Source of the DNA: Ruminococcaceae bacterium UBA3323
GTDB taxonomy: Bacteria; Bacillota; Clostridia; Oscillospirales; Acutalibacteraceae
NCBI GenBank assembly: GCA_002361935.1
Contig: DESD01000039.1
Span: forward strand, 1-17,500
Length of the DNA stretch: 17,500 nucleotides
Direction: 5' to 3'
The translations under genes and the position numbers were made by a program. The notes under the pieces were generated by a model. The model did not search any database. It had not been told where the DNA came from and was given only the letters and a program-made list of their open reading frames with translations. This document shows, piece after piece, positions 1 through 7,383 of the stretch (positions are counted from its first letter, which is position 1; each line of letters starts with the position of its first letter).

Positions 1-1
1 T

Positions 2-1489
2 ATGGAAAAATATTTAATTAATCCAAACCAAAAAATCAGTAAAATTAATAAGGACATTTACGGTCACTTCAGCGAGCATCTCGGCCGATGCATTTATGAT
101 GGAATTTATGTAGGCGAAAATTCAAAAATTCCGAATATAAACGGTATGAGATGTGATGTTGTAAATGCGCTGAAGGATATGGGTATTCCTGTTCTTCGCT
201 GGCCGGGCGGATGCTTTGCCGATGAATACCACTGGAAGGACGGTATTGGTCCGAAAGAAAGCAGAAAGAAAATGATAAATACTCATTGGGGCGGTGTTGT
301 TGAAGATAATTCCTTTGGTACGCATGAATATTTTGAGCTTTGCAGGCAGCTTGGATGCGATGCATATATAAACGGAAATGTTGGTTCCGGTTCTGTTCGG
401 GAAATGAATGAATGGGTTGAGTATATGACCTTTGACGGTGTTTCTCCTATGGCGGAGCTGCGCAAGCAGAACGGTCATGAAAAGCCATGGAAAATCAAGT
501 ATTTCGGTGTAGGCAATGAATCATGGGGCTGCGGCGGAAATATGGACCCTGAATATTATGGCTGCCTTTATAAAAGATATAATACCTATGTAAGGGATTA
601 TGACGGCAATAACCGAATTAAGAGAATTGCCTGCGGTCCGAACGGAAGTGACTATCATTGGACCAAAGAGGTTATGGATAAGGTTAAGCATCAGGCACAG
701 GGTATTGCTCTTCATTATTATACACTGCCTACAGGAAATTGGGAACACAAGGGTTCTTCAACAGAATTTGATTTGAAAGAATATAACTCCACTATATGCA
801 AAGCCTATAAAATGGAAGAATTGATTAACAATCATCTTGCTGTTATGGATTCAGTTAATCCGCAGAAATGGGTTAAGCTTATTATTGATGAATGGGGAAC
901 ATGGTATGATGTTGAGCCGGGAACCAATCCGGGATTTCTTTATCAGCAGAATACAATGCGTGATGCAATTGTGGCTGCATTAACACTTAATATTTTTAAT
1001 AAGCATGCAGACAGAATCATGATGGCTAATATTGCCCAAACGGTTAACGTTTTACAGGCTGTTATTCTTACCGAGGCTGATAAAATGGTTCTTACTCCTA
1101 CATACCATGTTTTCAAAATGTATAAGGATCATCAGGAGAATACACTTGTTGGTTCTTATATTACAACGAATGAAATTGAATCTGCTAATGATCATAAGAA
1201 ATTTCCTCAGCTTCTTGAATCTGCTTCAATTGATGAAAACGGAACTATTTACTCCACAATTACAAATACTTCTGCTGCAAAGGCTGCAAAAGTGAAATGC
1301 CAGATTGCCGACACTAAGGTAAAATCAATTAAGGCAGAGATATTAACAGGGGATATTCACGATAAAAACGATTTTGAACATTCTGATTTTGTTAAAACAG
1401 TTGAATTTTCGGATTTCAGACCATTAAAAGACGGTTTTACGGCAACGATTCCTGCCTGCTCGGTTGTTAAATTTGTTATTGAGAAGTAA
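2..1489 (+). CDS. abfA: GH51 alpha-L-arabinofuranosidase
   Basis: This 495-residue protein should release terminal alpha-L-arabinofuranosyl groups from arabinoxylan or arabinan oligosaccharides by a retaining mechanism. What shows it: the GVGNESWGCGG motif, where E173 is the expected acid/base, and the LIIDEWGTWYD motif, where E297 is the expected nucleophile; the N-terminal GHFSEHLGRCIYDGIYVG and RWPGGCFAD strings are also typical of GH51. Order is a TIM barrel followed by a C-terminal beta-sandwich from about residue 385. The length matches the family (about 500). There is no signal peptide, so it acts in the cytoplasm on imported oligosaccharides. The start is the ATG at position 2; the window edge hides its SD and promoter. 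Its stop overlaps the next gene's start by one base (TAATG), so the two are probably translationally coupled. No sugar transporter for its substrate is visible here. Family assignment is secure; exact substrate preference is not. Confidence 0.95.
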   Translation: MEKYLINPNQKISKINKDIYGHFSEHLGRCIYDGIYVGENSKIPNINGMRCDVVNALKDMGIPVLRWPGGCFADEYHWKDGIGPKESRKKMINTHWGGVVEDNSFGTHEYFELCRQLGCDAYINGNVGSGSVREMNEWVEYMTFDGVSPMAELRKQNGHEKPWKIKYFGVGNESWGCGGNMDPEYYGCLYKRYNTYVRDYDGNNRIKRIACGPNGSDYHWTKEVMDKVKHQAQGIALHYYTLPTGNWEHKGSSTEFDLKEYNSTICKAYKMEELINNHLAVMDSVNPQKWVKLIIDEWGTWYDVEPGTNPGFLYQQNTMRDAIVAALTLNIFNKHADRIMMANIAQTVNVLQAVILTEADKMVLTPTYHVFKMYKDHQENTLVGSYITTNEIESANDHKKFPQLLESASIDENGTIYSTITNTSAAKAAKVKCQIADTKVKSIKAEILTGDIHDKNDFEHSDFVKTVEFSDFRPLKDGFTATIPACSVVKFVIEK

Positions 1490-1743
1490 TGGAACATTTA
1501 TGTAAAAAATGCCTTTTGCTGGAAGCGGGAGAGGATGCAGCCTTTCAAACCGTTTCAGATTATCTGAAAACGCTTGATAAAGCTTTGATTGTTGATGATG
1601 ATTTGTATTCGGAAAGACTTTCATACTGTAAAAATTGCGATTACTTAATTTCGGGAATGTGCAGAAAGTGCGGATGTTATGTTGAAATCAGAGCAGCACT
1701 TAAGGATAAAAGCTGCCCTGATTTCGATTGTAAAAAATGGTAA
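1489..1743 (+). CDS. Small cysteine-rich protein, DUF6171-like
   Basis: An 84-residue protein with paired cysteines: CKKC at residues 5-8, CKNC at 47-50, CRKCGC at 58-63, and two more near the C-terminus (CPDFDC). The pattern suggests one or two structural zinc sites of the zinc-ribbon kind. It resembles the uncharacterised DUF6171 family of small Firmicute proteins; that name is from memory and its function is unknown. It has no signal peptide or membrane segment, so it is probably cytoplasmic. Its ATG shares a base with the stop of the GH51 gene, with no separate SD visible, which implies translation coupled to the arabinofuranosidase. A terminator lies directly after its stop, so these two genes form the end of a transcription unit. 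I cannot tell whether the coupling is functional or just positional. Confidence 0.75.
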   Translation: MEHLCKKCLLLEAGEDAAFQTVSDYLKTLDKALIVDDDLYSERLSYCKNCDYLISGMCRKCGCYVEIRAALKDKSCPDFDCKKW

Positions 1744-1744
1744 A

Positions 1745-1790
1745 AAAGCAGCACAGGATTTTTTTTGATCCTGTGCTGTTTATTTTTCTT
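1745..1790 (+). terminator. Rho-independent terminator after the GH51 unit
   Basis: An 11-bp perfect stem (CAGCACAGGAT at 1749-1759 against 1768-1778) with an 8-base loop is flanked by A-rich bases before and a T-rich run after it (1779-1790). It starts two bases after the small-protein stop. It shows that any in-frame start upstream of 1813 for the next gene would lie inside this hairpin and is not real. Confidence 0.9.
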
Positions 1791-1812
1791 GAAAAAAACA
1801 CATAGTATTCAT

Positions 1813-2649
1813 ATGAAAAGTATAAAAAAGATTAAACTGAAATTTAAATATGATTTTTCTTATCTTTTAAAGCCGTTAATGCTGCTGTCTTTTTTATCGG
1901 TAATTACTTACGGAGCAAAGCTGTTGGGTGCTGCACAGGCAGATAAAGTTTTTTTTGTTATAATTCTGCTTGTCATAACACCTATAGTCTTAAATCATAT
2001 TCATAATTCAAATTATAAGCTGTCTTTCATGCTTGTGTTATTTATTTTAATTATTCTTTATCTTTATGTATATGATGATTTGTTGGTTTTTCTTGTTAAA
2101 AAATGCAGGAACAACGGCATTACCTTTGGTGTTGTGAATTCCATTTTTAATACTTTCGGTTTAACGGATTTTGAAAATTTAGTGTATTATACTTCATATG
2201 GAGGTGCGAAGCTGATTCATGGTGAAATCGTTACCGGTGCTGTTGATATTTTCAAGGCTAAGTTAAACAGCAGTGAAGCATCAATGTATCTTGTGGGAAG
2301 ATATTTTTCTCTTTTTTCTGCACTCGGAATAGCTTTTTCAGTCAAAAAGCATAAAAAGGCCATCCTGTTTATAACTGTATTTACATTTTTGAGCGGAAAC
2401 TTTACTGTTTTTCTTATGACGTTATTATTGGTTTTTACTCCATATTATTTCATTTTTCTTTTGTTTGTTTTTATATCGTATTTTATTTCAAATGTTGTTA
2501 TGATCAAAGGCGGCTTTGCTGTAAACAGTTCAATATTTGAATTGTTTGTTTATTGTGATAACTATGTATATATTCTGGCGGTCGGCATATTTTTATGTGC
2601 AGTTTCGTATTACATTTCAAGGCTTGCAAAGGAGAAACTAAAATGGTAA
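1813..2649 (+). CDS. Degenerate PTS EIIC-like membrane protein
   Basis: A 278-residue multi-pass membrane protein. Hydrophobic segments lie near residues 21-40, 46-61, 70-87, 163-177, 183-228 and 250-268. By eye, residues 104-278 align with the second half of glucose-family PTS EIIC: GVVNSIFNTFGL matches the GVIERSLIPFGLHH region, IFKAKL...VGRYFSLFSALGIAF matches the IFMAQI...TGKYPFMMFGLPAAALAI region, and FTFLSGNFTVFLMTLLLVFTP matches SFLTGITEPLEFSFLFVAP. The sugar-binding GITEP glutamate and the HH pair are both missing, and about 90 N-terminal residues are absent, so normal PTS transport is unlikely. It ends where EIIC ends, without EIIB. I chose ATG 1813 because earlier starts fall inside the terminator; no clear SD or promoter precedes it. 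It could be a pseudo-transporter, a sensor, or an unrelated membrane family; the homology is my inference. Confidence 0.55.
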   Translation: MKSIKKIKLKFKYDFSYLLKPLMLLSFLSVITYGAKLLGAAQADKVFFVIILLVITPIVLNHIHNSNYKLSFMLVLFILIILYLYVYDDLLVFLVKKCRNNGITFGVVNSIFNTFGLTDFENLVYYTSYGGAKLIHGEIVTGAVDIFKAKLNSSEASMYLVGRYFSLFSALGIAFSVKKHKKAILFITVFTFLSGNFTVFLMTLLLVFTPYYFIFLLFVFISYFISNVVMIKGGFAVNSSIFELFVYCDNYVYILAVGIFLCAVSYYISRLAKEKLKW

Positions 2650-2667
2650 TATGTATTGGGTGATAAT

Positions 2668-3330
2668 ATGAGCGTAAGAGAAGAATTACTGAAATATCAG
2701 GATTTGAAGTATAAAGCCTTTCACAGCAGATTGGTTCCAAATATCGACAGTGATAAAATAATCGGTGTAAGAATTCCGCAGTTAAGAAAAATGGGTAAGG
2801 CTTTAACAGACAACAGCTTTGATTGGGATTATTATGAAGAGGTTATGCTACATGGTTTTTATATCGGTTATGCAAAATTATCCTTTAGCGAAAGGCTGTC
2901 ACTGCTTGACAGCTTTGTTCCAAAAATAGATAATTGGGCAGTCTGCGATTGTGTTTGCTCAACTTTGAAATTTGTCAATAAAAATAAAGCTGAGTTTCTT
3001 GAATACTTAAAAAAGTATATGGATTCGGAAAATGAATATGAAATTCGTTTTGCCATAGTTATTTTAATGGATTACTATATTGATGATGAATACGCAGAAC
3101 TTGCAGTTGATTATTTAAAAAATATCAGTAGTGATTACTATTACGTAAATATGGCAGCTGCATGGGCGCTTTCCGTTGCCTTTGTAAAATACCGTGAAAA
3201 GGTGCTGCCTTTAATCGAAAATAATGTATTGACAAAAGATATTCATAATATGACAATATCTAAAATCAGAGACAGTTTCAGAGTTGATAAAGAAACGAAA
3301 AGCTATTTAAAAACGTTAAGAAAAGTGTAG
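2668..3330 (+). CDS. AlkD-type DNA alkylation repair glycosylase
   Basis: A 220-residue all-helical HEAT-like repeat protein of the AlkC/AlkD family, which excises positively charged alkylated bases such as 3-methyladenine and 7-methylguanine without base flipping. Key AlkD positions are recognisable: DNWAVCD gives W90 and D94 (same four-residue spacing as the Bacillus cereus AlkD Trp/Asp pair), EIRFAI gives R127, and AAAWALS gives W166. Length matches the family (about 220-240). I use ATG 2668, preceded by a GGGTGAT SD-like stretch; a TTG 12 bases earlier is in frame but would leave no SD. The gene follows the membrane protein by 18 bases and is likely co-transcribed with it. It ends at a strong shared terminator. 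The family call is firm; the exact lesion spectrum is not. Confidence 0.9.
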   Translation: MSVREELLKYQDLKYKAFHSRLVPNIDSDKIIGVRIPQLRKMGKALTDNSFDWDYYEEVMLHGFYIGYAKLSFSERLSLLDSFVPKIDNWAVCDCVCSTLKFVNKNKAEFLEYLKKYMDSENEYEIRFAIVILMDYYIDDEYAELAVDYLKNISSDYYYVNMAAAWALSVAFVKYREKVLPLIENNVLTKDIHNMTISKIRDSFRVDKETKSYLKTLRKV

Positions 3331-3338
3331 CATAAAAT

Positions 3339-3366
3339 AACGCCTGAAGAAAATTCTTCAGGCGTT
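3339..3366. terminator. Bidirectional terminator between alkD-like gene and murC
   Basis: A perfect 13-bp inverted repeat (AACGCCTGAAGAA at 3339-3351 and its complement at 3354-3366) with only two bases between the arms, followed by T-rich sequence on the plus strand and preceded by A-rich sequence that gives a T-rich run on the minus strand. It sits between two convergent genes and can serve both. Confidence 0.92.
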
Positions 3367-3373
3367 TTAACTT

Positions 3374-4747
3374 TTATTTCAGCTTATCAACAAGCATTCT
3401 GGAAACCTTGTAAACATCACCGCATCCAAGAGTGATAACCATATCCCCGTCTGTGCAGTTTTCTGCAAGATAATCGGCAATATCTTCAAGCTTATCAATC
3501 TGAATACAATTTGGAATTTTATCGGACAAGTCCGTTGCCTTAATTCCGATTGTATTCACTTCACGGCTTCCCATGATTTCCGAAACAACGCATTTGTCGG
3601 CAATTTGAAGCACTCTTGCAAAATCATCAAGAAGCTTTGCGGTTCTTGTATAAGTGAACGGCTGATGAACTGCCCATACACGCTTGTATCCCATTTTCAC
3701 AGCAGCATTAAGAGTAACCTCAATTTCAGCAGGATGATGTGCATAATCATCCACAATGGTAACACCTTTGTAAGTGCCTTTTAATTCAAATCTTCTGCCT
3801 GCACCTTTAAAAGCTTTCAGTCCTTTGCAGATGCTTTCCGTATCTGCACCGCTAAGATATGCGGCTGCAAAGGCGGCAAGGGAATTCAGAATATTGTGGC
3901 TGCCCGGAACAGAAAGTACAACGTGAGCAACAAATTCGCCGTTATGGAAAACATCATATTCAGATTGAAAGCCGCCGGGAACACAAATATTCTTAGCAGT
4001 CCATTCACAGCTTTCCTTTGTTCCGAACGAAACCAGCTCTTTTTCTTCAATACCTTTCAGCATATCAACCGTATTTTCGTCATCACCGTTATAAATAATT
4101 GTTTTCGTGGTTTTTTCACAGAATTCTCTGAATGATTTTTTTATGTTTTCAAGATTTCCGAAGAAATCAAGGTGATCCTCGTCAATATTAAGAACAACTG
4201 CCATGTCCGCATTCATATGAAGGAATGTGTTGTTGAATTCACATGATTCACAAACAAAATTCTGGCTGCTGCCATATCTGCCGTATGCATCAATGATTGG
4301 CAGCTTACCGCCAATAACCGCGCTCGGATCAAGACCTGCTTCAAGCAAAATCTGTGTAGTCATTGAGGAAACGGTTGTTTTTCCGTGTGTTCCGCAGACA
4401 CCGATGCAGTTTGAAAAAATTCGGCTTATCGCGCCAAGAATTTCAGCTCTTTCAAAGGTAGGAAGATTGGCTTTTGCAAATTCAAGCTCTTCATTGCCCT
4501 TTAAAATCGCATTCGTATATATTACAAGCTCAACATCCTCTGTAATGTTTTCCTTTACCTGTCCAAGGTAAACTTTTGCGCCTTCCTTTTCAATTCTTCG
4601 AAAGGTTTCCGTGTCATTATTATCCGAACCGGAAACATTGTATCCAAGTGCAATAAGGATTTCGGCAATCGGGCACATACCCGCACCTCCGATGCCGATA
4701 AAATGTATTCTTTTAACCTCTTTAAGTATTGTATCTATATCTTTCAA
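3374..4747 (-). CDS. murC: UDP-N-acetylmuramate--L-alanine ligase MurC
   Basis: A 457-residue cytoplasmic Mur ligase that adds L-alanine to UDP-MurNAc with ATP, the first peptide step of peptidoglycan synthesis. Seen: the N-terminal Rossmann UDP-binding loop GIGGAGM at residues 18-24, the ATP-binding GTHGKTT loop at 119-125, the FVCESCEFNNTFLHM and NIDEDHLDFFG stretches of the central domain, and the C-terminal DDYAHHPAEI and HQPFTYTRT motifs characteristic of MurC. Length is normal. The start is TTG at 4747-4745, fixed by a textbook AGGAGG SD at 4755-4760 on the plus-strand numbering; there is no usable ATG nearby. It is transcribed divergently from dpaA and appears to stand alone rather than in a dcw cluster. 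Confidence is very high. Confidence 0.98.
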   Translation of the reverse strand: MKDIDTILKEVKRIHFIGIGGAGMCPIAEILIALGYNVSGSDNNDTETFRRIEKEGAKVYLGQVKENITEDVELVIYTNAILKGNEELEFAKANLPTFERAEILGAISRIFSNCIGVCGTHGKTTVSSMTTQILLEAGLDPSAVIGGKLPIIDAYGRYGSSQNFVCESCEFNNTFLHMNADMAVVLNIDEDHLDFFGNLENIKKSFREFCEKTTKTIIYNGDDENTVDMLKGIEEKELVSFGTKESCEWTAKNICVPGGFQSEYDVFHNGEFVAHVVLSVPGSHNILNSLAAFAAAYLSGADTESICKGLKAFKGAGRRFELKGTYKGVTIVDDYAHHPAEIEVTLNAAVKMGYKRVWAVHQPFTYTRTAKLLDDFARVLQIADKCVVSEIMGSREVNTIGIKATDLSDKIPNCIQIDKLEDIADYLAENCTDGDMVITLGCGDVYKVSRMLVDKLK

Positions 4748-4776
4748 GAGAAATCCTCCTAAAAATGTTTTTTAGT

Positions 4777-4805
4777 ATTATACTACAAATTTATTTAAAA
4801 ATAAA
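4777..4805 (-). promoter_or_regulatory. Probable sigma-A promoter of murC
   Basis: On the minus strand a perfect TATAAT -10 box lies at 4782-4777, with a weak -35 candidate TTTATT at 4805-4800 (17-base spacer). It is about 30 bases upstream of the murC start with a strong SD in between. The -10 is convincing, the -35 is poor. Confidence 0.5.
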
Positions 4806-4820
4806 TAGTTTCGTTCATTA

Positions 4821-4847
4821 ACAATGATTTTTTTTAAGCATAGTATG
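4821..4847 (+). promoter_or_regulatory. Candidate sigma-K-type promoter of dpaAB
   Basis: AC at 4821-4822, a 16-base gap, then CATAGTATG at 4839-4847 matches the mother-cell sigma-K pattern AC-N16-CATANNNTA at all but the last base. The first transcribed base would be about 15-20 bases before the SD of dpaA. In Bacillus subtilis the equivalent spoVF operon is sigma-K dependent, which fits. In AT-rich DNA such a short pattern can occur by chance. Confidence 0.45.
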
Positions 4848-4868
4848 AATTGAAACTGAGGTGTTGTT

Positions 4869-5597
4869 ATGAAATTAAAAAAATTTATTGTTCCCTTTAC
4901 GGGAGATAAACGAATGATTTACGCAAAGGAATATCTTGAAAATCACGGCTTTGAGCACACAGGTAATTCTGAAAACGCTGATTTTGTGCTTCTTCCCGTG
5001 CCTGTTAAAGAAAATATGTTCAAAGGCTTTGAGGATAAAATTACATTTTACGGAATGGGAAACCGCAAAAGTGGCTTTGATTATATGAAATACGAAAGCT
5101 TTGTTTTAAAAAATGCATTTCTGACTGCCGAGGGTGCAGTAACCTTGATTGAAGAAAACACGCCGTATTCTTTGTATCGTGCCAAAATTCTTATTATCGG
5201 ATACGGACGGATCGGAAAAGCGCTTCATAATATTTTAAAGGGTTACGGTGCCGATATAACAGTTTGCTCAAGAAGCAAGTCCTCCAAGGCTGAAGCAATC
5301 TTTAACGGAGCAGAGCATATCGGTTTTGAGCAGTTAAAATCAGTAAATCATGCAAATATCATTATCAACACCGTTCCTCATATGGTACTTACGAAAAATG
5401 AGCTTTCAGCTCTGAAAAAAGATGCTGTTATTCTTGATTTGGCATCCTTTCCCGGCGGCGTTGATACGCTTGTTGCTGACAGCCTTGGGCTTGTAGTTTT
5501 AAACGGCAGAAAAATGCCGTCAAGATACGCAGAAAAAACAGCCGGTTATTTAATTGGTGAGGCAGTTTCAGATATAATTGAGGAGGAATTAACTTAA
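4869..5597 (+). CDS. dpaA: Dipicolinate synthase subunit A
   Basis: A 242-residue NAD(P)-dependent subunit of dipicolinate synthase (SpoVFA), which with DpaB oxidises the dihydrodipicolinate-pathway product to dipicolinic acid in the mother cell; the product is loaded into the spore core. Seen: N-terminal flavodoxin-like region (residues 1-95), the Rossmann loop GYGRIGKAL from residue 111, LASFPGGVD from 191, which is a family hallmark, and a C-terminal PSRYAEKTAGYLI stretch. It is shorter than the Bacillus protein (about 297), mostly by a reduced N-terminal domain, but it retains the core motifs. ATG 4869 has a GAGGTG SD five bases upstream. Its stop overlaps the dpaB start by one base. Presence of both subunits suggests the organism does not depend only on the Etf route that several clostridia use. 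Confidence 0.93.
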   Translation: MKLKKFIVPFTGDKRMIYAKEYLENHGFEHTGNSENADFVLLPVPVKENMFKGFEDKITFYGMGNRKSGFDYMKYESFVLKNAFLTAEGAVTLIEENTPYSLYRAKILIIGYGRIGKALHNILKGYGADITVCSRSKSSKAEAIFNGAEHIGFEQLKSVNHANIIINTVPHMVLTKNELSALKKDAVILDLASFPGGVDTLVADSLGLVVLNGRKMPSRYAEKTAGYLIGEAVSDIIEEELT

Positions 5598-6160
5598 TGA
5601 AAATAGGTTACGCATTAACAGGTTCTTTCTGTACATTTTCAAAAACAATTGAAGCTTTAAAAGAGCTTGTTATGATGGGCTATGATGTTTATCCGATTAT
5701 GAGCGAAACATCGTATAATACAGATACACGCTTCGGCGATGCAAAGGACATTCAGGATGAAATCATTTCAATCACAGGTCACAGCATTATTCATAAAATT
5801 GAGCAGGCAGAACCGATTGGTCCCAAAAAAATGTTTGATATTCTCTGTATTGTTCCCTGCACGGGAAATACGCTTGCAAAGCTTGCAAACGGAATAGCAG
5901 ATACTGCAGTTACGATGGCAGCAAAAAGTCATCTTCGAAACAGCCGACCTGTAATAATCGGCGTATCTACAAATGATGCACTCGGAGGAGCAGCAAAAAA
6001 TATAGGCAGTCTTATGAATTATAAAAACTATTATTTTGTTCCTTTCGGAATGGATGACTGCATTCATAAAACCAAATCAATGGTTTGTGATTTCTCCCTT
6101 GTAGCAGATACAGTAAAAAAAGTTGAGAACGGCGAGGAAATATTAAAGAAAATATTTTAA
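5597..6160 (+). CDS. dpaB: Dipicolinate synthase subunit B
   Basis: A 187-residue flavoprotein-fold subunit of dipicolinate synthase (SpoVFB), close to the usual 200. Seen: the N-terminal GYALTGSFCTF flavin-family loop, the PCTGNTLAKLANGIADT stretch and the VSTNDALGGAAKNIGSL stretch, all typical of SpoVFB. It shares one base with the dpaA stop (TAATG), and an AGGAGG SD sits at 5581-5586 inside dpaA, so the two subunits are co-translated in a fixed ratio. No hairpin terminator follows; the stop lies within a 16-bp AT palindrome next to the promoter of the pot operon. It has no role outside sporulation that I know of, which marks this organism as a spore former or a recent descendant of one. 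Confidence 0.93.
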   Translation: MKIGYALTGSFCTFSKTIEALKELVMMGYDVYPIMSETSYNTDTRFGDAKDIQDEIISITGHSIIHKIEQAEPIGPKKMFDILCIVPCTGNTLAKLANGIADTAVTMAAKSHLRNSRPVIIGVSTNDALGGAAKNIGSLMNYKNYYFVPFGMDDCIHKTKSMVCDFSLVADTVKKVENGEEILKKIF

Positions 6161-6167
6161 AATATTG

Positions 6168-6195
6168 TTGACTTTTGTGGATTATTTGGTATATT
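6168..6195 (+). promoter_or_regulatory. Sigma-A promoter of the pot operon
   Basis: TTGACT at 6168-6173 and TATATT at 6190-6195 are separated by 16 bases. The start of potA is about 50 bases downstream, after an AT-rich leader and an AGAGGA SD. It separates the pot operon from the dpaAB unit that ends only seven bases before the -35. Confidence 0.75.
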
Positions 6196-6249
6196 AAAAA
6201 TATTAATATGCTTTTATATTAAATCGGGTTACAAAGAGGAAGTGCATAA

Positions 6250-7383
6250 TTGGAAAAATTGATTGATCTTAAGGATATCACTGTAAAATACGGTGACAAT
6301 GTTGTGTTGGATAAACTTAATCTTTATATAAACGAAAAAGAGTTTATAACGCTGCTTGGCCCATCAGGTTGTGGTAAAACAACTACGCTTCGCTGTATAG
6401 CAGGTTTTATTGAACCGAATAGCGGGGAAATTGTTTTTGAGGGTAAAGTAATTAATGATGTTCCGCCTCATAAAAGAAAGGTAAACACCATATTTCAGCG
6501 TTATGCTCTTTTTTCTCATTTAAATGTTTATGAAAATATTGCCTTTGGCCCTGAACTGAAAAAAATGCCGAAGGATGAAATAAGAAAAACAGTTGCAGAA
6601 ATGCTTGAACTTGTTAACCTGAAAGGCTTTGAAAAAAGAAGTATAGACAGCCTCTCGGGCGGACAGCAGCAGCGTGTTGCCATTGCAAGAGCACTTGCCA
6701 ATCATCCTCACGTGCTGCTTCTTGATGAGCCGCTCGGCGCTCTTGATTTAAAACTTCGTAAGGATATGCAGAAGGAGCTTAAGGCAATTCAAAAAAGGCT
6801 TGGTATAACCTTTATCTATGTTACGCATGATCAGGAGGAGGCTCTTTCCATGAGTGATATTGTTGTTGTTATGGACAAGGGCAGAATTCAGCAAATCGGC
6901 ACTCCCGAGGATATATACAATGAGCCTGTTAATGCCTTTGTGGCGGACTTTATCGGCGAATCAAATATTGTTGATTCCATTATGATAAAGGACTATCTTG
7001 TAAGCTTCCAGGGGGCTACCTTTAAGTGCCTTGATAAAGGGTTTGAGCCAAATGAACAGACCGAAGCAGTTGTCAGACCCGAGGATATTGAAATCTGCAA
7101 GCCCGGCACGAAGAATACATTAACAGGGGTTATTACCGATGTTGTATTCAAAGGAACCTTTTTTGAAACCTTTGTTGATGTAAACGGTTTTATCTGGCTT
7201 ATTCAAACAACGGATTATCATGAAATCGGCGAAACAATCGGCATGTATATTGATGCGGATGCTATCCATGTAATGAAGCGAAGTGAATACAGCGGCGAAT
7301 TCGGCGATTACTCCTCTTTCTCTGATGAATTTGATCATATCAATGATGCTGATTATGATTGGGAGGCTGAAAATGAACAGTAA
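6250..7383 (+). CDS. potA: Polyamine ABC importer, ATP-binding protein PotA
   Basis: A 377-residue ATPase that powers spermidine/putrescine import with PotB, PotC and PotD. Seen: Walker A GPSGCGKTT from residue 37, Q-loop FQ at 82-83, signature LSGGQQQR at 135-142, Walker B VLLLDEP from 155, H-loop H193, then a TOBE-like regulatory domain (about 265-350, AVVRPEDIEI). Start is TTG 6250 with an AGAGGA SD nine bases upstream; no ATG fits better. The C-terminal 30 residues are an unusual acidic tail (many D, E, S and N) not needed for the ABC fold. Its end overlaps potB by 11 bases. The adjoining PotD-like protein is what points to polyamines rather than another substrate; PotA alone would not settle it. 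Confidence 0.95.
   Translation: MEKLIDLKDITVKYGDNVVLDKLNLYINEKEFITLLGPSGCGKTTTLRCIAGFIEPNSGEIVFEGKVINDVPPHKRKVNTIFQRYALFSHLNVYENIAFGPELKKMPKDEIRKTVAEMLELVNLKGFEKRSIDSLSGGQQQRVAIARALANHPHVLLLDEPLGALDLKLRKDMQKELKAIQKRLGITFIYVTHDQEEALSMSDIVVVMDKGRIQQIGTPEDIYNEPVNAFVADFIGESNIVDSIMIKDYLVSFQGATFKCLDKGFEPNEQTEAVVRPEDIEICKPGTKNTLTGVITDVVFKGTFFETFVDVNGFIWLIQTTDYHEIGETIGMYIDADAIHVMKRSEYSGEFGDYSSFSDEFDHINDADYDWEAENEQ

Noticed and set aside
1765..1812. Longer start (TTG 1765) for the membrane protein
   Set aside because: These bases form the second arm of the terminator hairpin; the added residues would be translated from inside a transcription end.
7283..7372. 30-codon N-terminal extension of PotB
   Set aside because: It reads the potA tail in another frame; ATG 7373 has a good SD and gives the usual PotB start.
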